Shown: positions 8,267 to 16,501 of the stretch, piece after piece
Position numbering within the stretch: position 1 is the first letter of the stretch
How the letters are laid out: each line of letters opens with the position of its first letter
From: an uncultured Clostridia bacterium
Lineage (GTDB): Bacteria; Bacillota; Clostridia; Oscillospirales; SIG627
Reading direction: 5' to 3'
Length of the DNA: 34,017 nt
NCBI GenBank assembly: GCA_947589595.1
Contig: CANQBV010000017.1
Span: 1 to 34,017, forward strand
Program-made: the position numbers and the translations under genes
Notes under the pieces: model-generated
What the model was told of the DNA's origin: nothing
Seen by the model: only the letters and a program-made list of their open reading frames with translations
The model's database searches: none

Positions 8267-9667
8267 TCAATCCTGTGTTTTATTTTCATTTTTTGTCCTC
8301 ATATTCTTCCAAATATTGCTTTTTATCGATACTGCGCATTCTACATGAGCCGTGCGGGGAAAAAGATCGACCGGTTGAACAAAATCAAAGGCATAGCCCT
8401 TTTTTCGAAAAAGCACCAGGTCACGGGCAAGTGTTTCAGGGTTGCAGGAGATGTAAAGAACTTTTTCGATTTTATGATCGGCAATTTCGGTGATCAGCGC
8501 TTCCTGCAATCCTTTTCGCGGCGGATCGAGAATGACGGTCGTTTTTTCTAAATCTTGATTTTTCAACAAGGAAAACGCGTCTTTTGCATCGCCGCAAAGA
8601 TAGCGGGCGTTTGGAACATGGTTTCTCAGCGCGTTTCGCCTTGCGTCTTCCACAGCCTCCTTTACTACTTCGACCCCGAAAATTTCTTTTGAATTACCGG
8701 GAGCACAAAGGGAGATCGTACCGATGCCGCAGTAAAGATCGAAAAGCACCTCCTCTTTCTGGAAATTTGCCAATGAAAACGCGGTTTGGTACAAAAGCTC
8801 TGCAGCGTCATGATTCACCTGATAAAAAGAGAGCGGCGAAATCTGAAACTGCTTTCCGCACAAAATATCGTCGATTTTTTCTTTTCCCCAAACCGTTCGC
8901 GTGGTTTTCCCGAGAATGACGTTGGTGTTCTGCGGGTTGATATTAAAGGAAACAGAAGCGATAGAAGGGAATTCTTTTATCATTTCGGCGGCAAAGTGCG
9001 CTTCCTCGGGAAAGGCGTCCTGCGAAAGTACCAGACACAGTGCAATTTCGCCGGTGCTTTTTCCAATCCGCAGGAAAACATGCCGCACCAAGCCTTGGCC
9101 TGTCTCTTCCTGATAAACGGAAATGCGGTGTTCTTCCAGGTAGGCACAAACGCGGGCAGCGATCGGAGAAAAAGCCGGGTCTTGAATCAGACAATTTTCC
9201 ACCGGACAAACCGTGTGTGTTCTGGGGGCAAAAAAGCCGCACTGAACATGGCCGTCCTTTTCGGTAAGAGGGTACTGCGCTTTATTGCGGTACTGCAAAA
9301 TTTCGCCGGTAGAAAGAACAGAGCCGACCGAGACATCATCCAGCCCGGCGCGGTGAAGCGCATTTTTGACCTGATTTTGCTTTATTTTCAATTCGTAATC
9401 GTACTGAATGTGCCAAAACAGGCATCCGCCGCATTTTTTAAAATACGGGCAAGCGATTTCCTGACGGTGCGGAGAGGGCACAAGCAAATTTTCGATGCGG
9501 GCGATATAATAGTTCTTTGCTTCTTTGATTATGCGGATCCGGGCTTTGTCCCCCGTAACGCCGTATTGCACAAACAAAACGGCGCCCTCGATTTTGGCGA
9601 CGCCGAGGCCATAGAAATTCATATCGATGATTTCACAAACGTGAAGGCTGTTTTTTTTCAGTTCCAT
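8267..9667 (-). CDS. rlmD: 23S rRNA (uracil-C5)-methyltransferase, RlmD/RumA type
   Basis: The 466-residue enzyme methylates a 23S rRNA uracil (U1939 in E. coli for RlmD; Gram-positive homologues such as RlmCD may modify two sites). Order of parts: N-terminal TRAM-like domain (GLGVAKIEGAVLFVQYGVTGDKARIRI), iron-sulfur ligands CPYFKKCGGC near residues 75-84 plus a later Cys, SAM-binding FDLYCGIGTISL, NPPF-equivalent DPPRKG, and the catalytic cysteine in ISCNPETLARD. All key residues are present. Only a weak GAAAG site is visible before ATG 9667. Just 27 bases separate this start from the dapB terminator, so its promoter is unclear. Confidence 0.92.
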   Translation of the reverse strand: MELKKNSLHVCEIIDMNFYGLGVAKIEGAVLFVQYGVTGDKARIRIIKEAKNYYIARIENLLVPSPHRQEIACPYFKKCGGCLFWHIQYDYELKIKQNQVKNALHRAGLDDVSVGSVLSTGEILQYRNKAQYPLTEKDGHVQCGFFAPRTHTVCPVENCLIQDPAFSPIAARVCAYLEEHRISVYQEETGQGLVRHVFLRIGKSTGEIALCLVLSQDAFPEEAHFAAEMIKEFPSIASVSFNINPQNTNVILGKTTRTVWGKEKIDDILCGKQFQISPLSFYQVNHDAAELLYQTAFSLANFQKEEVLFDLYCGIGTISLCAPGNSKEIFGVEVVKEAVEDARRNALRNHVPNARYLCGDAKDAFSLLKNQDLEKTTVILDPPRKGLQEALITEIADHKIEKVLYISCNPETLARDLVLFRKKGYAFDFVQPVDLFPRTAHVECAVSIKSNIWKNMRTKNENKTQD

Positions 9668-9696
9668 GCGTTTTCTTTCAAAGTTTCGTACTAGAA

Positions 9697-9721
9697 AAGG
9701 AACCCGTTCGGCGGGTTCCTT
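9697..9721 (-). terminator. Terminator after dapB, symmetrical on both strands
   Basis: AAGGAACCCG (9697-9706), loop TTCGG, CGGGTTCCTT (9712-9721). On the minus strand it lies 9 bases after the dapB stop and is followed by TTTT. On the plus strand it is followed by TTTTTT, but no plus gene is read into it. Confidence 0.85.
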
Positions 9722-9730
9722 TTTTGATTT

Positions 9731-10483
9731 TCAGGCTTCATTCAGCATACTTTTCATATTGTACATCCCGGCGGGTTTCCCAACCAGATACTGCGCGGCG
9801 CAAACCGCGCCGTTGGCCAGTATTTCGCGGGAATAGGACGTATGGGTGATGGTAACGACTTCCTGATGCCCGGCAAAAATGACTTCGTGTTCTCCCACAA
9901 TGGTACCGCCGCGGATGGCGTGAATGCCGATCTCGTTTTTGCTGCGTTTCTGTGTGACGCTGTGGCGATCGTAAACGTATTCCACTTTTTCCGGCAAAAC
10001 GGAAGCGATTTCATCGGCGATCATGAGCGCGGTGCCGCTGGGGGCATCCACCTTTTGGTTATGGTGCTTTTCTACGATCTCAATATCGAAATCCGGCAGG
10101 AATTTGGCGGCCTTCTGCGCCAGCTCGCAAATCAGATTGACGCCGATCGACATATTCGCGGATTTAAACACCGGGATTTCTTTTGAAGCGTTTTCGATTT
10201 CTGCAAGCTCCTCGGGCGTAAAGGCCGTGGTGGCGATCACCGCGGGAATTTTTTCTTTTTTTGCATAAGCCAAAAGTCCGGTAATGGCAGTATGAAAAGA
10301 AAAGTCAATGATCACATCGATCTTTTCTTTGACCTCGTTAAAAGTAGAGTATACAGGAAATGCACATTCCGGTAAAACCGGATCGACGCCGGCGGCTATT
10401 TCAAAGCAATCGCTGACTTCACAGATTTTAGCAACTTCTCTTCCCATACGGCCGCCGCAGCCGCTCAATAACACCTGAATCAT
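9731..10483 (-). CDS. dapB: 4-hydroxy-tetrahydrodipicolinate reductase
   Basis: DapB reduces the dihydrodipicolinate precursor in lysine and meso-diaminopimelate synthesis; in spore formers the preceding intermediate also feeds dipicolinate. The 250 residues contain the nucleotide loop VLLSGCGGRMGREVAK, FSFHTA, SANMSIGVNL, and the substrate motif HHNQKVDAPSGTA, all intact. ATG 10483 is chosen over an in-frame GTG at 10492, because AAAGGTG lies 7 bases before the ATG and overlaps the GTG. It is divergent from queA. A weak minus-strand promoter (TTTACA, 17 bases, TATCAA) may lie upstream. Confidence 0.95.
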   Translation of the reverse strand: MIQVLLSGCGGRMGREVAKICEVSDCFEIAAGVDPVLPECAFPVYSTFNEVKEKIDVIIDFSFHTAITGLLAYAKKEKIPAVIATTAFTPEELAEIENASKEIPVFKSANMSIGVNLICELAQKAAKFLPDFDIEIVEKHHNQKVDAPSGTALMIADEIASVLPEKVEYVYDRHSVTQKRSKNEIGIHAIRGGTIVGEHEVIFAGHQEVVTITHTSYSREILANGAVCAAQYLVGKPAGMYNMKSMLNEA

Positions 10484-10536
10484 TATTTTCACCTTTCCGT
10501 TCTTTGGATTTCAAATCCATAATTTGATAAAAGCAG

Positions 10537-10565
10537 TTGAAATCACTGTAAAAATGTTTTATACT
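10537..10565 (+). promoter_or_regulatory. Vegetative promoter of the queA-to-tkt cluster
   Basis: TTGAAA (10537-10542), a 17-base spacer and TATACT (10560-10565). The start point would be near 10572, about 64 bases before the queA ATG. A perfect inverted repeat GGATTT-C-AAATCC (10506-10518) lies between this promoter and dapB. Confidence 0.75.
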
Positions 10566-10635
10566 ATAAAAGGAATCTGTCAATATCATACCATTGTTGT
10601 TTTTTTCTGTCAAATCTTTTTTCCAAGGATTTTTT

Positions 10636-11685
10636 ATGATCACGCCTGAATCGTTAAAATTGCGATCTTCTTATTCTTTTGAACTGCCTGCCGAACTAAT
10701 TGCGCAGCATCCTGTTACCCCGCGGGACGCTTCCCGCCTGCTTGTTTGCCGAAAAAGCGGCGAGCTCACAGACAAAATTTTCCGCGACGTGGCGGACTAT
10801 TTGCAGGCAGGCGACGTACTGGTCGTCAACAAATCGAAGGTAATCCCCGCGCGGCTTTTCGCGCAGGATGTAAATACCGGCTCCAAGCTTGAAATATTGC
10901 TCCTGCGGCAAAAAAGTTTAAACGATTGGTTTTGTATGGTAAAGCCCGGAAAAAAAGCAAAACCCGGAAAAAGATTTCTGATTGCCGAAGGAAAGCTGCG
11001 AGCGGAAATTCTGAAAATTGAAGAAAACGGCGACCGGCTGATCCGCTTTACTTTTGACGAAAAGAAAACCTTTCTGCAAATTCTCGATGAGATCGGCAAT
11101 ATGCCGCTGCCGCCGTATATTACCGAAAAGTTGGAAGACAAAAACCGCTATCAAACCGTTTACGCCGAAGTAGACGGCTCCGCAGCCGCTCCCACCGCCG
11201 GGCTGCATTTTACTGAGGAGCTTTTGAATTCCATTCGGAAAAAAGGCGTAAAAATCGTCTCCGTGATCCTGCACGTCGGGATCGGCACTTTCCGACCGGT
11301 AAAGGAAGACGATATTACCAAACACCCCATGCACAGCGAATTTTTCTCTGTCCCGCCGGAAACGGTAGCGGAGATTCAAAAAGCAAAGACGGAACACCGC
11401 CGCGTGATCGCCGTGGGCACCACTTCCTGCCGCACCCTGGAAAGCGCTTTTGATTTTGACGGAAGGCTTCTTTGCAGCGAGGGCAATACGAATATTTTCA
11501 TTTATCCCGGATATCAGTTTCGCTGCATCGACGCTTTGATCACAAATTTCCACCTGCCCGAAAGCACGTTGATCATGTTGGTGTGCGCTCTTTTGGGGTA
11601 TGACAACACCATGCGCGCCTACCGCCACGCCGTGAAAGAAAAATATCGCTTTTTCTCGTTCGGCGACGCCATGCTGATCTTATGA
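10636..11685 (+). CDS. queA: S-adenosylmethionine:tRNA ribosyltransferase-isomerase
   Basis: QueA transfers and isomerises the ribosyl part of SAM onto preQ1-modified tRNA to form epoxyqueuosine. The 349 residues show SYSFELPAELIAQHPVTPRDASRLLV, a typical N-terminus, then PARLFA, PTAGLHFTEELL, HVGIGTFRPV and ITNFHLPESTLIMLVCALLGY. ATG 10636 is preferred to an in-frame start at 10594, because the family begins with this segment and AAGGAT lies 6 bases upstream. Its stop overlaps the miaA start by 4 bases (ATGA), so the two tRNA-modification genes are translationally coupled. Confidence 0.96.
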   Translation: MITPESLKLRSSYSFELPAELIAQHPVTPRDASRLLVCRKSGELTDKIFRDVADYLQAGDVLVVNKSKVIPARLFAQDVNTGSKLEILLLRQKSLNDWFCMVKPGKKAKPGKRFLIAEGKLRAEILKIEENGDRLIRFTFDEKKTFLQILDEIGNMPLPPYITEKLEDKNRYQTVYAEVDGSAAAPTAGLHFTEELLNSIRKKGVKIVSVILHVGIGTFRPVKEDDITKHPMHSEFFSVPPETVAEIQKAKTEHRRVIAVGTTSCRTLESAFDFDGRLLCSEGNTNIFIYPGYQFRCIDALITNFHLPESTLIMLVCALLGYDNTMRAYRHAVKEKYRFFSFGDAMLIL

Positions 11686-12614
11686 AAAAGTGTGTTTTCG
11701 TTGTCGGACCGACCGCTTCCGGCAAATCCTCTTTGGGGCTTGCGCTTGCCGAAAAATTCGGCGGCGTTATCATTTCGGCGGATTCTATGCAAATTTACCG
11801 GGAAATGAATATCGGTACGGCAAAACCGAGCGCGGAAGATCAAAAAAGGGTTCCGCACAGGCTTGTCGATATTCGCTCCGTATCGGAAGAATTTTCGGTG
11901 TACGATTTTAAAGCGCTGGCCCTGAAGGAAATTAAAAACGCGCATGATGAAGGAAAAATTTCCTTTATTGTCGGCGGCACGGGGCTTTATGTCGACGCGT
12001 TGATCCACAATACCGATTTTGGCGAAATGGAGATCGATCCGCAGGTTCGCAAGCGTCTGGAAAGCGAGATCCAAGCCGGAAAAAACGCCGCGCTTTTGGC
12101 CAGGCTTTCCGAAATTGATCCGGAAACGGCAGCCGAACTGCACGAAAAAGACGCCAAACGAATTGTGCGGGCGCTGGAGGTCTATGAATCCACCGGCAAG
12201 ACCTTAACGGCGTTTAAAGCCGAATCGCGCAAGAAAAAACCGGAATTTGAATTTATCATTCTGTATTTGGTGTATGCCGACCGGCAAAAGCTTTACGACC
12301 GCATTAACCAGCGTGTGGATCAAATGCTGCGAAACGGGCTTTTGCAGGAAACAAAAATGCTTTGGGAGCAGCACGCCTTTTCCTATAAAACCGCATCACA
12401 GGCGATCGGGTATAAAGAACTTTTACCGGTGATCACGGAAAACGCCGATCTGGGGGAAGCGGTCGCGCTGTTAAAGCAGCGTACGCGCAATTATGCCAAA
12501 AGGCAGATCACCTGGTTCAACCGCTACCAAAGTATTCCGATTTTGATGGATGGCGAGGATTCCCCTCTCTTGGCAGCGGAAAAAGCGGTTGCAGCTTTTC
12601 AAAAGGATATCTGA
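11682..12614 (+). CDS. miaA: tRNA dimethylallyltransferase
   Basis: MiaA adds a dimethylallyl group to N6 of adenosine 37 in tRNAs that read UNN codons. The 310 residues include the P-loop VVGPTASGKSSLGLALAEKF, ISADSMQIYREMNIGTAKP, FIVGGTGLYVDALI, and ASQAIGYKELLPVI with LKQRTRNYAKRQITWFNR near the end. All are canonical. It overlaps queA by 4 bases and is followed after 21 bases by a membrane-anchored HlyD-like gene. Confidence 0.97.
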   Translation: MKKCVFVVGPTASGKSSLGLALAEKFGGVIISADSMQIYREMNIGTAKPSAEDQKRVPHRLVDIRSVSEEFSVYDFKALALKEIKNAHDEGKISFIVGGTGLYVDALIHNTDFGEMEIDPQVRKRLESEIQAGKNAALLARLSEIDPETAAELHEKDAKRIVRALEVYESTGKTLTAFKAESRKKKPEFEFIILYLVYADRQKLYDRINQRVDQMLRNGLLQETKMLWEQHAFSYKTASQAIGYKELLPVITENADLGEAVALLKQRTRNYAKRQITWFNRYQSIPILMDGEDSPLLAAEKAVAAFQKDI

Positions 12615-12635
12615 AAGCACGGAAAGGAAACAAAA

Positions 12636-13874
12636 ATGAACGCAAAAAGACTGCTGACCAATTTAGCGGTGTTTTTATTGTCAGGCTTTATTATTGTTTA
12701 TATCATCATTCAGCTTGTCACCAATCTTACAAGCGATGTGGAATATGCCTATGCGGCGAATACCATTGTGGAAAAAACAATTGAAAAAGAGGGCTATATC
12801 GTCCGCAATGAAACAGTGCTTTACGCCGCTTCCGAAGGTGTGGTTACCTATTCGGTGCGGGAAGCGGAAAAGGTTGCCGCCGATCAGCTGATCGCCAATG
12901 TATTTTCTTCTTCATACGGGGTTGACATACAAAACCGCCTCCAAACGATTAACGACAAAATTGAAATTCTCGAAAAAAGCGCGGTCGATACCAGTTACCT
13001 GACAAGCGACGTCGGCAAGTTGGACAATAAAATTTATAATTCCCTGGTACAAATGAAACTGGCGCTGGCAGATCACCGCGTGTCCCTTACGTCACAGTAT
13101 AAAGAGACGCTGCTTATCAATTTCAATAAACGGCAGCTGATCACCAACAGCGCCAAAGGCTTTTCCGATCGCATCGACGCTTTACAGAGTGAAAAAGAAA
13201 ACTTAACGCAGTCTCTGCAAAATCCGCTGGCCACGGTTTATGCCGGAAAGGCCGGGTATTTTACCACCTTGCTTGATGGGTATGAAAATGTTTTTACCAC
13301 CGGCGCGGTGGAATCGTTGACTGTAGATTCTTTCCGGAAGCTGCTGGAAACTCCCCCCGCTGAATATTCCGCCGGCGCGATCGGCAAGGTGATCACGGAC
13401 TTCGACTGGTACACGGTTTGTGAAGTCAGCCGCGAAGAAGCCGAGGCTTTTACCGTAGGTAAGCAGTATTCTCTGACCTTTTTGAATTCTTCCCGCGAAA
13501 AACTGGGGGGCTTTTTGGATAAAAAAGTGGCGCAAACCGATACGGACAGCGTCATTTTGGTGTTCCGCATTGAAGAAGTGCCGCAGGATTTCGACTATAC
13601 CCGCAAACAAACGATTCGGATCAGTGAAACGTCTTACGAAGGGTTAGCCATTCCGAAATCAGCTTTGCGCGTCATCGACGGTGTGCAGGGCGTGTATATA
13701 TTGAGCGGCAACCAGGTGGAATTCCGCAAGGTCGACATTATTTACACCAACGATATGCAATATATTTGTCAGAGCTATTTGCCCACCGACTGGGACCACG
13801 AAGGCTACCTTTCCCTGCATGATCGCGTGATCACTGCCGGAAAGGATTTGTACGAAGGAAAAATAATTGATTGA
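12636..13874 (+). CDS. HlyD-like membrane-anchored protein in a division cluster
   Basis: The 412-residue protein has one N-terminal membrane segment at about residues 9-30 (LAVFLLSGFIIVYIIIQLV). The rest is probably extracytoplasmic. Residues 45-90 (TIEKEGYIVRNETVLYAASEGVVTYSV) resemble the biotinyl-lipoyl-like hairpin start of HlyD/periplasmic adaptor proteins. A central helical stretch (residues about 100-210) may form the coiled coil, and the C-terminal part (GLAIPKSALRVIDGVQGVYIL) matches the beta-barrel end of adaptors. No transporter gene is adjacent. Such genes recur beside yggS-sepF in Clostridia, suggesting an envelope or division role, but the function is unknown. AGGAAA precedes the ATG. 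Confidence 0.7.
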   Translation: MNAKRLLTNLAVFLLSGFIIVYIIIQLVTNLTSDVEYAYAANTIVEKTIEKEGYIVRNETVLYAASEGVVTYSVREAEKVAADQLIANVFSSSYGVDIQNRLQTINDKIEILEKSAVDTSYLTSDVGKLDNKIYNSLVQMKLALADHRVSLTSQYKETLLINFNKRQLITNSAKGFSDRIDALQSEKENLTQSLQNPLATVYAGKAGYFTTLLDGYENVFTTGAVESLTVDSFRKLLETPPAEYSAGAIGKVITDFDWYTVCEVSREEAEAFTVGKQYSLTFLNSSREKLGGFLDKKVAQTDTDSVILVFRIEEVPQDFDYTRKQTIRISETSYEGLAIPKSALRVIDGVQGVYILSGNQVEFRKVDIIYTNDMQYICQSYLPTDWDHEGYLSLHDRVITAGKDLYEGKIID

Positions 13875-13887
13875 CAGAGGTACGACT

Positions 13888-14592
13888 TTGAACGAAGAAA
13901 AGAAGGCGGAGATCCGGGAAAGAATTACCGCGATCCGCGAAAAAATAAAAGAAGCGCAGCTAAACAGCCCCTACCGGCAGGATGTAACCCTGCTGCTCGC
14001 CACCAAAACACGCACGCCGGAGGAAATTAATTATGCGATCTCCTTGGGGATCGACCATATCGGGGAAAACCGCGTGCAGGAGCTTTTGGAAAAATACGAT
14101 CGCATTGAAAAAGAAAACGTAAAAATTCACTTTATCGGCGCTTTGCAGACCAACAAAGTGAAATATATTATCGATAAAGTGGACATGATCCAGTCGCTCG
14201 ACCGGCTCTCTCTTGCCGAGGAGATCAACAGGCAGGCCGGAAAAATCGGTAAAGTGATGGGCGTTTTGTGCGAGATCAATATTGGTCATGAGGAATCAAA
14301 ATCCGGAATCGCGCTCGAGGAAGCGGAAGAATTTTTGCTGCAGGTATCAAAATTTCCTCATCTTCGACTGTGCGGACTCATGGCGATCCCTCCAAAAATG
14401 ACATCGGTCGACCGTCAAAAACAATATTTTCAAAAAATTATGGATTTTTATATTGACATATCGGCAAAAAAAATGGATAATAGTAACATGGCTGTGTTAT
14501 CGATTGGAATGTCGGATGATTTTCCGATTGCGGTGGAATGCGGTTCAAATCTTGTTCGGATCGGCACCGCGGCGTTCGGCCAAAGAAATTAA
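13888..14592 (+). CDS. yggS: YggS-type PLP homeostasis protein
   Basis: A single-domain PLP-binding protein of the alanine-racemase N-terminal fold (YggS/YlmE/PLPBP), thought to maintain pyridoxal phosphate and amino-acid balance. LLATKTRTPEEINYAISLGIDHIGENRVQEL holds the PLP lysine; FIGALQTNKVKYI, CEINIGHEESKSGI, LRLCGLMAIPP and LSIGMSDDFPIAVECGSNLVRIGTAAFG are all family motifs. TTG at 13888 is preferred as start (234 residues), because AGAGG lies 7 bases before it. An in-frame TTG at 13867 overlaps the previous gene and lacks a site. It sits in the order yggS-sepF-yggT-divIVA seen in Bacillus. Confidence 0.92.
   Translation: MNEEKKAEIRERITAIREKIKEAQLNSPYRQDVTLLLATKTRTPEEINYAISLGIDHIGENRVQELLEKYDRIEKENVKIHFIGALQTNKVKYIIDKVDMIQSLDRLSLAEEINRQAGKIGKVMGVLCEINIGHEESKSGIALEEAEEFLLQVSKFPHLRLCGLMAIPPKMTSVDRQKQYFQKIMDFYIDISAKKMDNSNMAVLSIGMSDDFPIAVECGSNLVRIGTAAFGQRN
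14453..14481 (+). promoter_or_regulatory. Candidate intragenic promoter for sepF-yggT-divIVA
   Basis: Within the 3' end of yggS, TTGACA (14453-14458) is followed after exactly 17 bases by GATAAT (14476-14481), one base from consensus. Initiation near 14488 would give a leader of about 135 bases before sepF. It may be coincidence, but an internal promoter would let the division genes be expressed independently of queA-miaA. Confidence 0.5.
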
Positions 14593-14622
14593 ATTTTGAA
14601 TAATAAATCGGAGGTTCAACTC

Positions 14623-15072
14623 ATGGGAGTCAAGAATTTATTCAACAAATTTGTGTATGGAGACAACGGCGAACAGGGCGCGTATGAAGGGACTTACGAT
14701 CCGGAAGATGAAGGCGCATTCGACGAAGATTACGGTGCTTCCGAACCGGCGCCCGAACCTCGCGGCAATTCCGGTGTGAGCGTATCCAGCGGTGCTGCGA
14801 TCGAAATGATCGTTGTAAAACCGGAAAAATTGGAAACCGTCACGCAGATTGCGGATTATTTGGTAGACCGCAAAACCATCCTTTTGAATCTGGAAGAAAC
14901 CAATAAAGAAACCGCACGCCGCCTGATCGACTTTTTGAACGGCGTCGCCTATGCAATCAACGGCGATTTGAGAAAAGTCGCCACCAATACTTACGTGGTT
15001 ACTCCCAATAACGTAGAGCTTTCCGGTGAAAAACTGCGTGAAAATCAGGAAAGCGCATTTGCGAAAGAATAA
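14623..15072 (+). CDS. sepF: Cell division protein SepF
   Basis: SepF binds the C-terminus of FtsZ and the membrane, aligning FtsZ filaments at the septum. The 149 residues have the N-terminal amphipathic membrane-binding segment (MGVKNLFNKFVYG), an acidic linker (residues about 15-50) and the SepF core: IVVKPEKLETVTQIADYLVDRKTILLNLE followed by FLNGVAYAINGDLRKVATNTYVVTP. ATG 14623 is chosen because CGGAGG lies 8 bases upstream and the membrane helix starts there; an in-frame TTG at 14596 has no support. Confidence 0.95.
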   Translation: MGVKNLFNKFVYGDNGEQGAYEGTYDPEDEGAFDEDYGASEPAPEPRGNSGVSVSSGAAIEMIVVKPEKLETVTQIADYLVDRKTILLNLEETNKETARRLIDFLNGVAYAINGDLRKVATNTYVVTPNNVELSGEKLRENQESAFAKE

Positions 15073-15075
15073 GCT

Positions 15076-15354
15076 TTGACTTTTGCTTTTGTATTTATTG
15101 CCGTAATTCAGCTGTTACTGGCCGTTTTAGAAATTTTAATGCTGATACGCGCTATTACGTCTTGGCTGCCCTTTGAAGAAGAAACCACTTGGATGCGCTT
15201 TTTGTATCTTGCAACCGAGCCGTTTATTTTGCCGGTTCGGAAATTATTGGAGCGCAGTGAAGCGATCGCTTCTTTGCCGGTTGATCTCTCCTTTATGGTC
15301 ACTTATTTTCTGATCATTCTTATTTCTGCCCTGCTGCCCTCTGTTCGATTTTAA
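15076..15354 (+). CDS. YggT family membrane protein
   Basis: The 92-residue protein has two membrane segments (residues about 4-25 and 70-90) around a short loop with RAITSWLP and EPFILPVRKLL, the typical YggT/YlmG pattern. In Bacillus the homologue lies in the same place after sepF. It begins with TTG 3 bases after the sepF stop and has only a weak ribosome binding site, so coupled translation is likely. Homologues affect septum or nucleoid placement; the molecular role is not settled. Confidence 0.88.
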   Translation: MTFAFVFIAVIQLLLAVLEILMLIRAITSWLPFEEETTWMRFLYLATEPFILPVRKLLERSEAIASLPVDLSFMVTYFLIILISALLPSVRF

Positions 15355-15378
15355 CCGCCCCCGAAAGGACACTTTTTC

Positions 15379-15957
15379 ATGATTGCACCGCACGAACTGA
15401 AAAATAAGACCTTCACCCGCTCCGTGCGCGGATATACCCCGCAGGAGGTGGATGAATATTTCGATTTTCTGATCGAGAAATATACGGAAGCCTACAAAGC
15501 TTCTTCGGAATGGGAACAAAAGTACAATTCCGTGCAGGCAAAGTATGCAGAGCTTTCCAACGAAGAAGAATCGATCCGTTCGGCGATTTTGAAAGCGCAG
15601 AAACTGGGCGAAGTAATTGTTGAGAACGCCAAAAAGGAAGCCAAAGAGCTGAAAATGCTTTTAAAAGGCGAGTGCGACGCAATCGTTGCCGAAGCAAAAG
15701 AAAAAGTACAGGAAGAAAAAGAAAACCTCACTTCCCTGCGCAAAGCTGCGATCCTTTTTCAAGATCGGCTCTATGAAGAATATGTTCGGCATATCAGCCT
15801 GATCAAGGAAATGAATTTATCGGAAATGGTAAATCCGGACGCGGTGATTTCCGGCGAAGAGCTTCTGAAAAAAGCTGAAGAAAAGGTTTTAAAGGAAGCC
15901 GACGTTCCTACGGAATCAGAAGAAGACCCCTCGTCTGAACCGAAAGAAAATGAATAA
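15379..15957 (+). CDS. divIVA: DivIVA-domain division/polarity protein
   Basis: The 192 residues open with HELKNKTFTRSVRGYTPQEVDEYFDFLIEKY, the DivIVA lipid-binding domain containing the conserved F and R of its membrane-inserting loop. A long coiled coil follows (residues about 40-125, charged with heptad spacing) and an acidic tail (EESEEDPSSEPKENE region). It should mark negatively curved membrane at septa and poles. GAAAGGA precedes the ATG. The ylmH and ileS genes usual in this neighbourhood of Bacillus are absent here. Confidence 0.93.
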   Translation: MIAPHELKNKTFTRSVRGYTPQEVDEYFDFLIEKYTEAYKASSEWEQKYNSVQAKYAELSNEEESIRSAILKAQKLGEVIVENAKKEAKELKMLLKGECDAIVAEAKEKVQEEKENLTSLRKAAILFQDRLYEEYVRHISLIKEMNLSEMVNPDAVISGEELLKKAEEKVLKEADVPTESEEDPSSEPKENE

Positions 15958-15967
15958 AAAAGAATTG

Positions 15968-15985
15968 GGCCGCCTTACAGCGGCC
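15968..15985 (+). other. Intercistronic hairpin between divIVA and lspA
   Basis: GGCCGC (15968-15973), loop CTTACA, GCGGCC (15980-15985). The six GC-rich pairs are not followed by a T-run, so this is not a clear terminator; it may be a pause or mRNA-processing site between the two genes. Confidence 0.5.
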
Positions 15986-16003
15986 TATTCGTTGTTATAG
16001 ATC

Positions 16004-16501
16004 ATGATGATATTTATTGTTGTTTTCATCCTTTTTATCGTTCTGTTCGACCAAACTACCAAATTTTTTGCGCTCACTCTCCAAACCGTGGACTTTCAGC
16101 GCTTTCTTCCCGGCATTCTTCGTTTTCGATATCACGAAAATGAAGGGGCGGCCTGGGGGATTCTTGCGGATCATCGCTGGGTCTTTATGACCGTTTCGGT
16201 CATTGCGATCCTGGTTATGATTGCAATCCTGATTCAAATGAGAAAAGAGCGCGATTGGCTTTTGTTTTCTTCCCTTGCCATGTTTATCGGCGGCGGGATC
16301 GGCAATATGATCGATCGCATTTTTCGCGGGTATGTCATTGACTTTTTGGAATTTGAATTCATCGATTTTCCGATCTTTAATGTGGCAGACAGCTTTGTTA
16401 CCATCGGCGCTGTTTTCATGGTAGCGTATCTGGTGCGGGAAACCGTGCGCGAAGTAAAACAAAAAAAGGCGCGAAAAGAAAATGAATCAACTCCCAAATG
16501 A
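16004..16501 (+). CDS. lspA: Signal peptidase II (prolipoprotein signal peptidase)
   Basis: LspA removes signal peptides from lipidated prolipoproteins in the membrane. The 165 residues have four membrane segments and the two catalytic aspartates in GNMIDRIFRGYVIDFLEF and FNVADSFVTIG. ENEGAAWGIL corresponds to the N-x-GAAFG motif. Two adjacent ATGs (16004 and 16007) are possible, and no clear ribosome binding site is visible, so the exact start is uncertain. Its end overlaps the rluD-like gene by 20 bases, the same lspA-pseudouridine synthase order as in Bacillus. A clear substrate in this window is the lipoprotein at 25784-26341. Confidence 0.94.
   Translation: MMIFIVVFILFIVLFDQTTKFFALTLQTVDFQRFLPGILRFRYHENEGAAWGILADHRWVFMTVSVIAILVMIAILIQMRKERDWLLFSSLAMFIGGGIGNMIDRIFRGYVIDFLEFEFIDFPIFNVADSFVTIGAVFMVAYLVRETVREVKQKKARKENESTPK

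Noticed and set aside
15968-15985. Terminator splitting divIVA from lspA
   Set aside because: The hairpin is good but no T-run follows, so termination is doubtful; kept only as an intercistronic hairpin.
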